Assembly (NCBI GenBank): GCA_950295325.1
Contig: OX485803.1
Location: 18,662,001 to 18,726,000, forward strand
From: Polytrichum commune
Taxonomy: Eukaryota; Streptophyta; Polytrichopsida; Polytrichales; Polytrichaceae
Reading direction: 5' to 3'
DNA: 64,000 nt
Each line of letters opens with the position of its first letter. Position 1 is the stretch's first letter. The notes under the pieces were generated by a model. It saw nothing but the letters and a program-made list of their open reading frames with translations. It did not search any database and was not told the origin of the DNA. The translations under genes and the position numbers were made by a program. This document shows positions 1 through 11,609 of this stretch, piece by piece.

Positions 1-1
1 C

Positions 2-658
2 GAGAATTCTCTTCGAAGTAACGATTCTGATGATGAGTATGATGATGAGGCCTCTGCTTCTGGTCAGGAAGATGCCTATGGAGCCAATGCGGTTCTTGCC
101 TGGGCTGAGGTGTGCAATATTTTGCCACGTTTTCAGAGCTTGTTCCTTGCCAATTTCTTTTCTTCCAGGAGTTGACTATCCAGAGAATGGTGATGCTAGT
201 AGCCAGCCATTGTCTTAGAAGGGGTGTGGCACTTCTCTAAGAAAGTTTGCCTTAAACAAAATATTTTTTGAGTTTTGTTTTCACATTTTGGGAAAGTGAC
301 TGAGAATGTTGTCATGTATTTGCAGGAAAATAGAAATGATTCCCTACGAGTAGTGGTTGCTTATCATCGGCTTCCTCTACCTTTGAGGGGTGATACAATT
401 CAATTTCAACCATTGGAACACTTGTCTCCTATTGAGTTTACAAGACGTGGTGGAATTCCTAGGAGCTTGCCAGATGCAGCAGTTGACCTGAAAACATGCA
501 GGAGTAACCTGGAGCTTGCTGAGGTGTGTCCCCAGATCTGTACATTTTGTTTTGTATGTGCTGTAGAAGTATTCAATTGCAGGAAACAGTAAACAGGAAT
601 GTATCAACTTGCTATGCAGCAGCTGCACTCTTCTGAATTTCACTAATGTGTGGAAAAG

Positions 659-690
<32 letters not shown>

Positions 691-2977
691 TTATTTACCA
701 TTGTATTATTTGATTGACATGGTACACACTTCTGCTTTTCTTATGTGTAGGCTCAATCAGCAGCAATGATGGCAGAAGAATGTGAAGCCCTAGCTGTGTG
801 GTCTACTGCTACACTTTGCCGAGCACTCTCCCTCGAAAATGTAACCCAAATATCTGCCAAACTTGTTTTAGGTTATTCTGTTGATGTGTATTTTTCACTC
901 AGAAGTTCAGGTGTTAACCTATTGAGACAGACAACTTGTTGATTATAATTCTCTGCTTTGGTTTCAGGTTCTGGCCATGTTTGCATGTGCTTTGTTGGAG
1001 AAGCAGATGGTGGTTATTTGCTCTAATTTGGTCAGTAAGACTACCCTTGCTTCTCTTAGTCATTATTGTTTGAGCCAGTTTTCAAGACTAGAATTCTACC
1101 TGCGGGTTTTCAAAGGATGACATGAATTGACTTGATCTAAACACTTTGGCAGGGTATCTTGTCAGCTGTGGTGTTGTCCATAAAGCCTATGCTTCGACCC
1201 TATGAATGGCAGTCTCTACTCCTTCCTGTAAGTATTTTTTTTCATTTATTGTATGAGTACTGGCGGTCTGGATTGTCTACACATGACGAAGCTACTTTGT
1301 TAGTTGTTGCTTTATGCAATATGTAGTACTTGAATTCCTTGTAAACTTCATGAATGATCATCTATGGTGGATGCGAAACTCAATGATTGGATTCTTCACT
1401 TCCTAATCCAGTATACAAATGGCTGAAATAGGTTCTTCCAAACAAGATGCTGGATTTCCTCGATGCCCCAGTTCCTTTCATAGTGAGTACTTGCATTGAA
1501 GTGGCCAGTGCATTTTGATTGTTGCATGACTGGTCTACTAGGCACATTGAAAATATGAGATATTTACTTGGCAGAAATTGATGTGGCTGTCAATCATTCT
1601 ATGCAAGCTTTGAGCATGATGTGTCCATTCAATAGGTACTGAAACTCAAATATTTCTATGTGTACTTTCTTGCGATTGCAGGTGGGTATACAGAACAAAA
1701 CCTTAGAAGTGCGTACTAAGTCAGCCCATTTGGTCCGTGTGAATGTCTACAAGGATAAGGTATGTTCATTCCCTCACTCTTTGTATTGTAAGAAACATGT
1801 CAGATAAAATTATATTACATTTAAGTTTCACCCCGTTAATCTTGCTGGATATCTATCATTTGAGTAGCTCACAGGATCAATGCAGGTAAAAATGTCGTCA
1901 ATTCCTCCCCTACCACGACAAAAGGAACTGATGGCAGAACTTGAGCCATACCACTCCAAATTGGTTGCTGAGGATGTGTCGGCAAGAAGACACCCAGTAC
2001 ACCAGACCAATGAAGCTCAGGTTCAGTCACCAGACCTTTCTATTCACTTAATACATCTTTACCTTTCTTTGACTTTGATGTCATTTTGAAAGTTGATAAA
2101 ATTATTACCCTCCCTGCACCCTTGATGCACATTTATTTGATACAAGAATTCTAGTTTGACATGTGGTCTCTTCTGCAGGCATACGCAGTGAATGGCTTTC
2201 TAGGAGTAATTTATCGCTATTTAGAATCACTGTGCCACAATCTTCGATCCCATACCATAACTAATGTTCAATCCAACAATGATAAGGTATGCTCTTGGCT
2301 TTAATTTTGTTGAGAAAGATATGCATATAGCGGTGACTACTGATTGTGCTATTTTGAAAGTAGGAAGCTTCCAGCATTGCACCCTTTATCCTGGACAGAC
2401 ATCCTTTCTGCTTTACGACACTGTCCTCTGTAACTCAATAAATAAGTATGCATTGATTCCTGGAGGGGGAGAACTGTCTTTTCACTACAAAAAAGTTGTA
2501 TATATTGAAGCTATTTTGGTTGTCTGAACCTTGTCTCATCATATGTACAGGTGTCACTCTTGCTGAAGGATAGCTTTATTGATTCATTTCCTTCACGGGA
2601 TCAGCCCTTCATCAAGGTACATATAGTTGGATATAATTTCCTTGAATATTGTGAACATGAAATAGATATATTGAAAAAGGTGTCTTTGAGATTTGTCAAG
2701 GAAAGTGCAGGTAGTTTATCGGAAGTCAGTTTTTTTGTAATGGCTCTTTGCCTTTGCCTAATGTTTCCATAAATCTACTGCCCAAGGTGTTACTCCTCTG
2801 AAATATTTAAATTGGAGTATTATGTGGCTTAAAGCGGAAGTTGCTGGAATTATGGTGAGTTTCAGTCCTTGAGATGCTGGTTGTGCTGAGCAATATTGGT
2901 TCTTGCAGCTTTTTGCAGATACACAACTTTTCGCTGTCTACACAGATGGAGTGCTGTCAAGCTACGAAAATAGTTGA
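2..2977 (+). CDS. DENN (AEX-3) domain protein, C-terminal part (5' end outside window)
   Basis: Exons are 2-109, 326-523, 751-840, 968-1030, 1153-1227, 1432-1482, 1682-1759, 1886-2020, 2179-2286, 2551-2616 and 2909-2977 (TGA stop). Each is bounded by GT/AG and each is a multiple of three, giving about 346 residues. The product starts with an acidic stretch (SDDEYDDE). It then shows the core DENN signature: PLEHLSPIEF, ALLEKQMVVICSNLGIL, SIKPMLRPYEWQSLLLPVLP and FLDAPVPFIVGI. The dDENN-like end is SFIDSFPSRDQPFIKLFADT. DENN proteins act as Rab GTPase exchange factors or adaptors in membrane traffic; the plant members of this subfamily are little studied. I recognise this layout from the Arabidopsis DENN (AEX-3) domain protein family. 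An alternative exon at 169 was dropped because it runs into a stop and breaks the WAE-ENRND join. The identity is firm; the Rab target is unknown. Confidence 0.9.
661..686. repeat. (ATT)n microsatellite in a DENN gene intron
   Basis: About eight uninterrupted ATT/TAT units lie in the third intron-exon interval of the DENN gene, upstream of the exon starting at 751. It is a simple repeat with no coding role. Confidence 0.9.
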
Positions 2978-5159
2978 GGCCTGTTGTACACTAGACCCTC
3001 TTCATTCAGACCCTTGAAAATGGGGAAATTACCTGACCACAAAATGGCATAGGATATTTAGTTCCGACTCAGAAATGTTATCTGAAGTCTGAAACGGCTG
3101 GGAAACCTCAGATCTTGAGTGACAAAAATTCGAGCCCTCGAGAGGGTGAGGAAACTTTATGCTGATTGAGTACATTGATGCACGTAGTTAACCCTGCCAC
3201 ATAGCCAATGTAGTCGCCTCGCAGAGGTATATTTTGAGGCATCCAGGCGAGCATATTTGCTTCACAATCAGATAACGTGCAAATGTAGATAAGTTAGTAT
3301 AAGTGTAGTCGTATTCATGACTCTGTACCCTCTGGCATGGAAGTTTCAGAAATCGGTTTCCAACCAGCATGGCGAGTTTAGACTAATTGGTACTTGATAA
3401 AGTTCTCATTGGTGTCTAGAGACTGCTCCCTGGATGTCTACATCCCCGTGTATGAATCAACGTGGATGGCTTGTATTTATAGTTTTCCTGCCCTCATCAG
3501 AACTTATTGTGTAAGATCAATTGTTCTGACTTTTTGAGTTGGTGTGCATATTTTGTTCGTTAAATGTTCCATACATGACTGCATTGGGTTTGTAGTGCAT
3601 TCTTGATGGAAATGTTTCATGATCTACACTAGCTTGAACTTTAACGTCAAGCTGAGGAAAAATTCCAGTGTATGATTATCTCCCTCTTATGAGGGAAGCA
3701 AGTCCTAAGGTAGGAATGCCTAGAAAGGGCACTTGATCACTTGGGATCCTTATTGTTCATTTATGGCAAATTACAAAGTCAGTGAATCCATAAGATCAAG
3801 CTCCATAAAATCACATGTTTAAGGTAGAAATACCTTGACCTGTTAACCACCCTCTAGCCGTGCACTAGACCGCCGTCATAATGGTGAAGTGCCATTTCTA
3901 AAATGGATCATGGCTTGGCCACAACTTCAATGCGGCTACACTAAGTGTAGCCAATGGGAGTTAAGTGTTAATGTACTAATGAGGTAACCGATTTAAGCGA
4001 TGTTCTGTTTGGAAATGTGGATTACCGTGTTCGGTGTAAGGAAAATCTAGTGAACGAGTAGGGGGTTGGACAATTTTCCACTTTGAAAAATTGTAGTATT
4101 TTTTTTTGTATAGGGCTGAAAAATATGAAACAACTTGCATTCTTCATGAATCCTTCTCCTCTATCTTGGAAAATTATCTCACAATTGTTAGACCAGATCT
4201 TCAATGTGATAAAATCACCTTATTTTCACAGGTTATGGTAATTCTACCTTAGCAGAAGTTGGACTACAACTTCAAATTTCATTAATTCCTCCACTCAATA
4301 GTGAGCACGATTGGAGGACCTATGTGTTCGGTTAAGGAAACAACAAACATGCACTTTCGATAGCAATAATTAAATTAGGGGAGGCCTGATTTTCAATTCG
4401 ATTTTTGGTGGTGCTTCGTCATGGATTGGCCAATCCAACACAAGTTTTGGTGTGTAAATCTAATCGGTATGAGTTGGAGAACGTGTAGAGTGAACCGAAT
4501 GACACCCTAATACTTCATAGATTGTGTATATTATTGGACATTCAGCTGTAGATTGTAGATACCCTTATGTACTTAAAACATTATACACACACATTTGTAG
4601 ATTGTGTACAATACAGATTATACACAACTTTTAGGTATAGATTGTGTATATAAACTATACAAACAGCCCTGAACTTGTCTTGTGAGACTGTATGTACACC
4701 TATGGATTTGGATTTCTAGTCAATCCCGTGCATTGTGACTCACTCAAATTGCCCAATTAATCTATAGAATTGTTTGAGTTGTTGAATTGACCAATCTCAA
4801 GTGCAAATTACGAATGGATAAAATTCATGTAGGTATGTGAAAGTCAACAAAATTATGGCCACTCATAAACCCATGAGGTTTTGTCTAACCTCTCTTGCAC
4901 ATACACATCCATTCATCAAGTGTATGACATGCTCTTATTTTAGCATTAGGATAGAAGATACATCTGCCCAACCTAAGCATACCACACCTTACTCTACACA
5001 CCCAAGAATGCAACCCATATAAAGACACCATAGCAACAAAATCCTCCATACAAGTACACCCTCCATGTGCACAAATTCTCAACCATGAAGGAAGATACCA
5101 CACAACCATCCCACTAGAAAGACTAGTTTGGCTATGGGAAAGAACGTGACCCACATAAC
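2978..5159. other. 3' flank of the DENN gene and gene-free AT-rich DNA
   Basis: The first few hundred bases after the stop at 2977 are presumably the 3'UTR, but I see no decisive poly(A) signal. The rest holds only short ORFs with no recognisable protein. Around 4500-4670 the sequence is rich in repeated TGTGTATA/GATTGTGTA words. From about 4880 the plus strand becomes rich in C and A, like the LINE remnant that follows. Confidence 0.6.
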
Positions 5160-8040
5160 CACCCCCACATCTACCCTTTTACCCCCAACACAAGACTATG
5201 CCAAATTAGTCTTAACTAATTGTTAAATTAGTTAGGACGAATTTAACCAAGACACCACCAAGACACTCCCCCCAACTACAACCCCCATCACACAAAATCA
5301 CCACACCCTCCCACCCAATATCCTAGATAACCTCATCAACACATTCCACCTTACATGTTCCTCCTACTTGAGCCCACTCACTTGCCCCACAAAATTCACA
5401 CAATACTACTCCCCATACGACAAAAATATGATCTTTGAATTGCCAGGGCCCACCTAATCCAATCATTGGAGCAGACATGGCCTTGTACACATTACCGACA
5501 TATGTCTCGCCCCTAAAGCTATAAAATGGGCATGTCTAGCAATGTAAGCATACCCTAACTCAACCACAATAATAGTCATAAATTGGACACACAACATTTT
5601 AACCCCCTCCAACAAACAAATGTAACTCCATGAAACTCCCTCCATAATACAACACCAATGAACCACTTCTCACCTCCATATTAATTATAACACTACATAG
5701 CCAAAAGCAACATCACCACCTTCCTACAATCACTCACACCAAAGATCCTCGAGCAAAGCAATACCTACCCCAATACATACACCCCTCACCTACACACCCC
5801 ATCCACCAAGATTTCCAACCCCCCCCCCCCCGGCACCGCCCATCCTCTACCACAACATACACCATTTCCACCAAAAACAACTATCATCCACCCACTAAGA
5901 TACCCCACCTCCCAATACTACTACACAGATTGATCATTTACCCCACTAGAGATAATGAAATGGTAATATTGTTGGGCCGGTGGTCTTCAAGAATCCACTA
6001 CAAGTACATATAATTACCGAGATGTCCAAATATCTTAAAAGCAGAACTCTACGCATTCCTCGCATTAGAATATACTAAAACACTCATCACAAACATGCCC
6101 TTCTTCACTCATAACCTAAACAACATATACCACTTACTCAACCACATAAGACACCCCTCCTCCCAAAACAACCACCCATATAAACTCCACATCACATACA
6201 TAATACATGTCATCAATCTCTCGCCACAACATGACCATCAAAAAAGAGTGAGCTCACACATATATCCACAACAATGATGAAATGGATACAAACAAGGTGC
6301 ACTAAAACCTTGGATCATAGAGACCCCTTTCCACCACGTAGGCCACCAAACACCATTTTGGCCCTCTATCCCCCTTACCTCAACCTAACATGACGGCTCA
6401 ATTCGGAACTTGAAAAGCTACATATAAAATAAATACAAACAAGCCTTCACAACACATGCCACAAACACAATACCAAACGAAAAGAAAATGGCAAGCCCCC
6501 AAGACATTCACTATAGATTGTCAAACCTATTTTGGAATGCCCCCTGGATCACGGACACAAATCACCCAAGTCCTCAAATTCCGCTACAGTAGATATACAA
6601 GGAAACTATCAAAAGAAAATATTATTAAACAAGATATATGCCTAGTATGTAACCTCTGCCCACTAAAAGAAAACGACGCCTGCCTACACCTCCTATCATG
6701 TTGCACAAACAAACACATAAACAACCTTCACTCGCCAAGACACACAATAAAGCGGTACATGCACTAGCTGCCACTTTGCTAGCCCACCCCACCACAACAT
6801 GCTTCTCACTTGTAAACCATGGAGAGTGGACTCTTCCTACCATATACGAATTGGCGTGAGTGTAAGGAGTATTATTTGTAGGCATTAGCATACATAATAT
6901 ACATTAGGGAGGGGTATTACTTTTTCTCTAGTGTGTACATCCAAAAAGGTTATTAAAAAATATGTAGTAAAGGTAGATGTACAAAAGGGGGCCCTACATT
7001 TTAATGAAAAACTTGACAATAGATGTGTTAGTTTCATCCAAGTCATATTTTTATCCATTATTATCGTATGGTAATAGTCCTCAATGACTATCATGTCCAT
7101 TCTTGTTAGGGCCAGTACTTTGGGTTCTAGGTGGTTACAAATTGGAGGCTCTTGGAATGCTCATGGGCTCCCTTGTTTTTGGCTCTCCATATTGTGGCTA
7201 AGTTATTTGCCTTGAGTCTTTGTTTGTTTGATGTAATTGTTGAGTTACATGCTATGCATGAAAAAATGTTCAATGATTTTTCATTGGAAAATAAAAGTGG
7301 ATTTTATATGTGTATTTAATTCATGATTACATCTTCTATATTTTGTGGAGGCATTTATCACATTAAAATGAAAAAACTTAGTATGAATACATGAGTTCAT
7401 TTTCTAGCATGCAATTAGTATGTAAACATTTATTTTCTTCATAAACTTCTCGTATATAGGGGGTGTAATTGGATAGTGATTCACGCACATCATTCATGTT
7501 TCCAACGAAGATTCCACCCTTGGGCTGTAAACAATGTCATATTTAAAGACAAAACAATTGAAAATACGTTACCATCATGGTTTATCCCATGTACATGTTA
7601 CCTCCCAATATGTAAATACCCTGCCAAATTACTTCTAGACATACAATACATCCTAGGTACGTCACCCACAAACAAACCCCCATTCACACCCCACCACGAC
7701 TTGAAAGTGCAATTCTTTGAGTTTACATATTGTAATGATAAATTCCCCCTTAGCCGCCACCACAAGAGAACTAGAAAAGCACGACACCCTACATACGACA
7801 CTCACCCAACAAGGATGATCAGTTCTACCTCCCATAATCATCACAACATGCATCAGTTGCACCATCCACAAAGCCACAAACAAAAACCTCCTAGACCTTG
7901 AATCCCTAACACCAAAGTCCACAAATGTCTGGAAACATTCTCACAAATCTCTATTTCATACATCACGTACATCATCCTCAACAAATGGAGACTTAAAAAG
8001 AAGAAAACCACAACCCCACTCACATGAATACACACAACAC
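5160..8040 (+). mobile_element. Decayed LINE (non-LTR retrotransposon), 3' half with RNase H and C-terminal regions
   Basis: The CA-rich plus strand can be read as a broken ORF2 tail with many stops and frameshifts. At about 6035-6290 there is an RNase H-like stretch (AELYAFLALEYTKT, then NIYHLLNHIRHPSSQNNHP). At about 6640-6830 there is a Cys/His cluster (CLVCNLCPLKENDACLH, LLSCC) followed by HALAATLLAHP in a shifted frame. At 7540-7760 comes CTCYLPICKYPAKLLLD, PPFTPHHDLKVQF and FEFTYCNDKFPLS. The ORF end is near 7950-8010 (ISISYITYIILNKW). About 600 bp of unrelated AT-rich DNA (6880-7460) sits inside. The order RNase H, zinc motif, C-terminal tail fits plant LINEs. It is not functional. A second relic with reverse transcriptase lies at 45.2-47.2 kb. 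Confidence 0.65.
5820..5832. repeat. Poly(C) tract
   Basis: A run of about 12-13 C residues lies inside the LINE remnant. It is a homopolymer with no other meaning seen. Confidence 0.85.
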
Positions 8041-9186
8041 AACCACATAATTAGATATACCTTATGAAACTAACTTACTTTTCACCAGTCCACCTACTTA
8101 CTTAGGCACTACACTACCTCCAACCCAAAGTCCACGTGGACATGGATAGGAAATGGCAAATGGACATTGCATGTTATTGTACAGACTTCGAACTCTCAAA
8201 AGAATTGAAGGAAGGAGGTGAAATTTACGATCTACACTAGAAGAAGCTTGTCTATTACAACTATCTATTTGTCCATTACAATTCATGGTAAAAGATTACA
8301 TAAGTAAATAATTTGGGTAGTCAACTGGAGGATTTTGGTTGTCGATTGTTGGGAACTCACAACCAAATATTCCTAGTTGACAACCATAATGACTTGTGTA
8401 TGATTTTTTTTGCAATTTGCTACAATGAACAAGTCACAACGGATGATTGTACAAACAACTTTTTTTCTAGTACTAGTTACTCACTGAACTAAATATTGTA
8501 TTTAGTGACGCTTATTATTCCAAGGGTTGCAACTTGGATCAATAATATATTCTAAAATGCAAATTAAAGACCTTATTTGGAGTTGGCATTTGAAACTATA
8601 GAGAGCCAATTTTAGACCATATTCATGTAGTTGGAAGAGTGTTGGAATAAAGGATCATTGATGTCCACCAAAAGTATATTCTTTCTTAACACAATGAGAT
8701 TTTGAAGATGCATCATTCAAAATGACTTGATTATTGATATGATTAGCTAAATCATGAGTTTCTTAACTTGATGGGAAAAAATTGGCCTTCTTTCATATCA
8801 CTTACCTTGTTACTTTCCTCGTGGTAGATTTTGTAACAAAGAGTAACTTGTTAAAGATTCCAACCACTTCATGGTTCACATCTTACAATTCTTACTATAT
8901 AATTCCGATTGGTTTATTTGAGATGGTATTGAGAGTTATTAGTTCAAAGTGCTAGAATTTTTTTGGAGATATACATGTTCGCCTCAAGAATATCGAAAAA
9001 CACTTGCAACTAAGGCTTTATGGCTTATTAGGAATTTAGGGGTAAAATCAACAACTTGGAAAAATAACTAACTTACGCCTACATTGACCTTAAGAAGTAC
9101 ATTTGGCTTAACGAATGAAACGGCGAAAAACTGCTTGGATGATTAATGGATGAAACACTTGTTCATCCAGATACCTCCCCAACTGA
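8041..9186. other. Gene-free AT-rich interval upstream of eL28
   Basis: No reading frame here resembles a known protein and I see no RNA gene. The 3' few hundred bases must contain the promoter of the eL28 gene, but I cannot place a TATA box with confidence. Confidence 0.5.
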
Positions 9187-9293
9187 GCGCAGAGATTAGG
9201 GTTTTAGTCCTTCGGTGAGAAGTGGAGAGCCTCTTTGCTTGTTGGATTTTAAGCTCTCGCCGGTCGTCGCGCATCGATTAGCACGTTTCGCAG
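9187..9293 (+). promoter_or_regulatory. Putative 5'UTR exon of eL28 with telo-box
   Basis: The stretch contains TTAGGGTTT at 9196-9204, which is the reverse complement of the telo-box AAACCCTAA. This element is common near transcription starts of plant ribosomal protein genes. It is followed by a non-coding leader ending in TTTCGCAG|GTAAGTA, a near-perfect donor at 9294. The matching acceptor is the CAG at 10021-10023, two bases before the ATG. The arrangement of a short UTR exon, a UTR intron and then the start codon is usual for plant ribosomal protein genes. The exact transcription start is not visible. Confidence 0.6.
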
Positions 9294-9595
9294 GTAAGTA
9301 TGCGATTCCACCTGCTGTGCATTGAAACTTCCTCTTTTTTTTCTACCTTTACATGTCTGTTCCTTTCGTTCGATGTTAAAACGAACGAGACTTTTCTTTC
9401 AATTAAGGAGACGTTGTATGCTTCAGCGATGTGGTTCAGTTAGTGTCAGGATTTTATCGGAGAAGGTGAAGGGAGTATGAGGGTCGGCGAGGATTTTTGA
9501 TGAGTTAAACTGATGTGCTTGCAAAAGTCGGAAAAATTGTGGACGACATAAATGTTTATATTATGTTTTTTCTGAGAACTTAAGGGGTTGGCTTA

Positions 9596-9965
9596 AACGA
9601 AAGCCTTTACCCGGGTCCCATGGAAAATCCAAGGTTAAGCCGCTTAAAGCCCGAATAGCGTACTGCTGGGATGTGTGACCTTCTTAGCATGGATGGGTGC
9701 TTGATTTCCGGTGTACCCATACCCAATCATAGTGGGAGTATGGGGTGAACCGAATATTTTGAACCAACCATGGGGCTTGTCCTTGGGGGCGAGAGGTGCA
9801 GGCCAGCTTGTCTTCGCCTGTTCAAGGTGACCACCTTTGAAAGGAGGCATTAGTATTTGGGCCCTCTAATTTTTGCGATACCTGGGTTTGGGATTGCGGA
9901 CACACTTAGACCAACTTCAAAACAAAGAAACACTATAATTCACGCTAGTGGCAACGTTAGAGTAG
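9596..9965 (+). repeat. 5S rRNA-derived repeat, copy A (in eL28 5'UTR intron)
   Basis: From 9614 to 9683 the sequence follows the middle of 5S rRNA: GGGTCCCATGG, then AAGGTTAAGCCGCTT (A-box region), then TGGGATGTGTGACC (C-box; the plant consensus is GGATGGGTGACC). A body shared with copies B and C follows (CCAATCATAGTGGGAGTAT, GGGCTTGTCCTTGGGGG, GTTCAAGGTGACCACCTTTG, AAAGGAGGCA). The tail, near ATAATTCACGCTAGTGGCAA, is shared with the end of copy C. Known carriers of 5S sequence are SINE3-type SINEs and Cassandra TRIM elements, whose LTRs contain 5S. I cannot tell which applies because clear ends and target duplications are not seen. The orientation is the same as the host gene. Confidence 0.75.
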
Positions 9966-10024
9966 TCTTTTTGTTGTCTACTGTTCGAACACCTGATTTA
10001 TTTTTGAGGCCATCTGTGTGCAGG

Positions 10025-11609
10025 ATGGCGATCGCATCAGATGATTTGATTTGGTTGTTGGTCAAGAAGAACAACAGGTTCTTAGTAAAGAGGAATGGCA
10101 ACAACACCTCCTCCATTACCTTCAGCTCAGAGCCGAACAACTTGTACAACTTGAATAGCTACAAGTACTCAGGTAAGTAAATTAAAATGAGATTATCAAT
10201 GAATTCTATATGTTACAGAAAAGTGCTCGTCTTGAAGTATCTTGTGAATCCAGGATTTGACTATTTTTGAATCAAACTCAGAATTGAAGCACATTGCTGA
10301 ATCCTTTATCAGAGGGAAGGATGACTAAGATGATTTCATTGCTATATTTAGCAGTGTTGGACTGATACCCTTTTTTGATACCACTCAGGGATGCAGAACA
10401 AGGATATTACATTTTTTTGCTACCAGTAGGGTATAGGTATTTGAGGATATATTTGTTTTTGAGACCTTACAGGTTTATGCCATTTAAGGACCTTCAGACC
10501 TAGGTTAATCATCCTAGTATCAATATGATTTCAAATTGGTATTGACCCAAAGACTGACTCATCAGGTGCAAGATGCCTTCATAGCTGGTATTTTCTAGTA
10601 GTTTCTGAGACTAATAGGAGGCATCTTGTTATTTTCAGGATTGGCCAACAAGAAGACTGTTGCCGTGTTGCCTGGTGAGGATCTCTCTGTGGTGTTGGCC
10701 ACTACCAAGACCAAGAAGGCCAACCAACCAGGTAGTCTTGTGCACCGGTCACACTTGAAGAAGGACTTCCGTAAGATGGCTAAGGTGGTAAACAACCAGG
10801 TGAGTTGTTGATATCATCCACTCTAATATGTTTTACTTCGGTAGAAATTCTGTATGTTTTTCCATGTTAGGACCAGTGTTGAACTGGTATCACCTTCTTT
10901 TTTCGTCTATACCACTTGGCTATATATAATGAGAATCCTGCATGTTTTTTACTCCATAAGGGTACAGATATTCAATGATTTTTTTGGCTTAGGATTCGTG
11001 CCACTCATGTGAGGGGGGCTCAGTAGAAACCTACCCTCTGTAGGTTTATGGCTAATTCATCACAACTGAATCTCACTAGACTAATTTGAGGTCTCTGATG
11101 CTAATATTGGGGTCAAATCTGACGAGAAAAAAGTCCCCAAGTTATAAGGGGTTCACTATGTTTTCACCTTCAACTTACCTGAATGGCATGAACCCTTGGC
11201 CATTTCATTTTGTTTTTGATACCATTTGGGTCTATGGGCAAGAACTTTTATACCAAGGTAAATTAGCCTAGTATCAACATTGTATACAAAGATTCCCACC
11301 GAAGATCAATACCTTGTACTGCAATTCTGATACCGGTTGGGTAGGTTTTTTGGTACTGTCATTGATATTGTGTATTGATATCATGCATTCACCTGAATTC
11401 CTTTTGAAACATCATGATTGCACGTGAAGTTCTCTAATTCTGATAGTGTGTTGATTGTATGCATGATGCAGGTCGTGAGTAATGGATACAGACCTGATCT
11501 CAAAGCCGCGGCTCTTGCCAGACTTGCTGCAGTGCACAAAAGTCTTCGTGTGGCTAAGGCAGGTCAAAAGAAGAAGGTCTCCAAGGCTAGGAAATCTTCC
11601 AAGAATTAA
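10025..11609 (+). CDS. RPL28: 60S ribosomal protein L28 (eL28)
   Basis: Three coding exons, 10025-10172, 10639-10799 and 11472-11609, join with phases 1 and 0 into 148 residues, close to the usual plant length of about 143. The start [17 protein letters not shown] and the core [26 protein letters not shown] and [20 protein letters not shown] are typical of eL28, as is the lysine-rich tail ending SKARKSSKN. eL28 is a structural protein of the large cytosolic ribosomal subunit. The ATG at 10025 lies two bases after a CAG acceptor, so the upstream leader is spliced. The telo-box in the leader fits coordinated control with other ribosomal protein genes. The 5'UTR intron carries a 5S rRNA-like repeat, which is unusual. 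Confidence 0.96.

Noticed and set aside
169-230. Possible extra exon of the DENN gene after a TTCCAG acceptor
   Set aside because: In the phase set by the previous exon it runs into a TAA, and joining 109 directly to 326 restores the conserved WAEENRNDSL sequence.
9195-9206. Interstitial telomere repeat
   Set aside because: Only a single TTAGGGTTT unit is present, at the leader of a ribosomal protein gene. It is better read as a telo-box.
9614-9683. Functional 5S rRNA gene
   Set aside because: The 5' and 3' stems are not preserved, the C-box is mutated in copies A and B, and no T-run terminator follows. It is a derived repeat.
9644-9850. Minus-strand 68-codon ORF over the 5S-like repeat
   Set aside because: It is antisense to the 5S-derived element and has no homology of its own.
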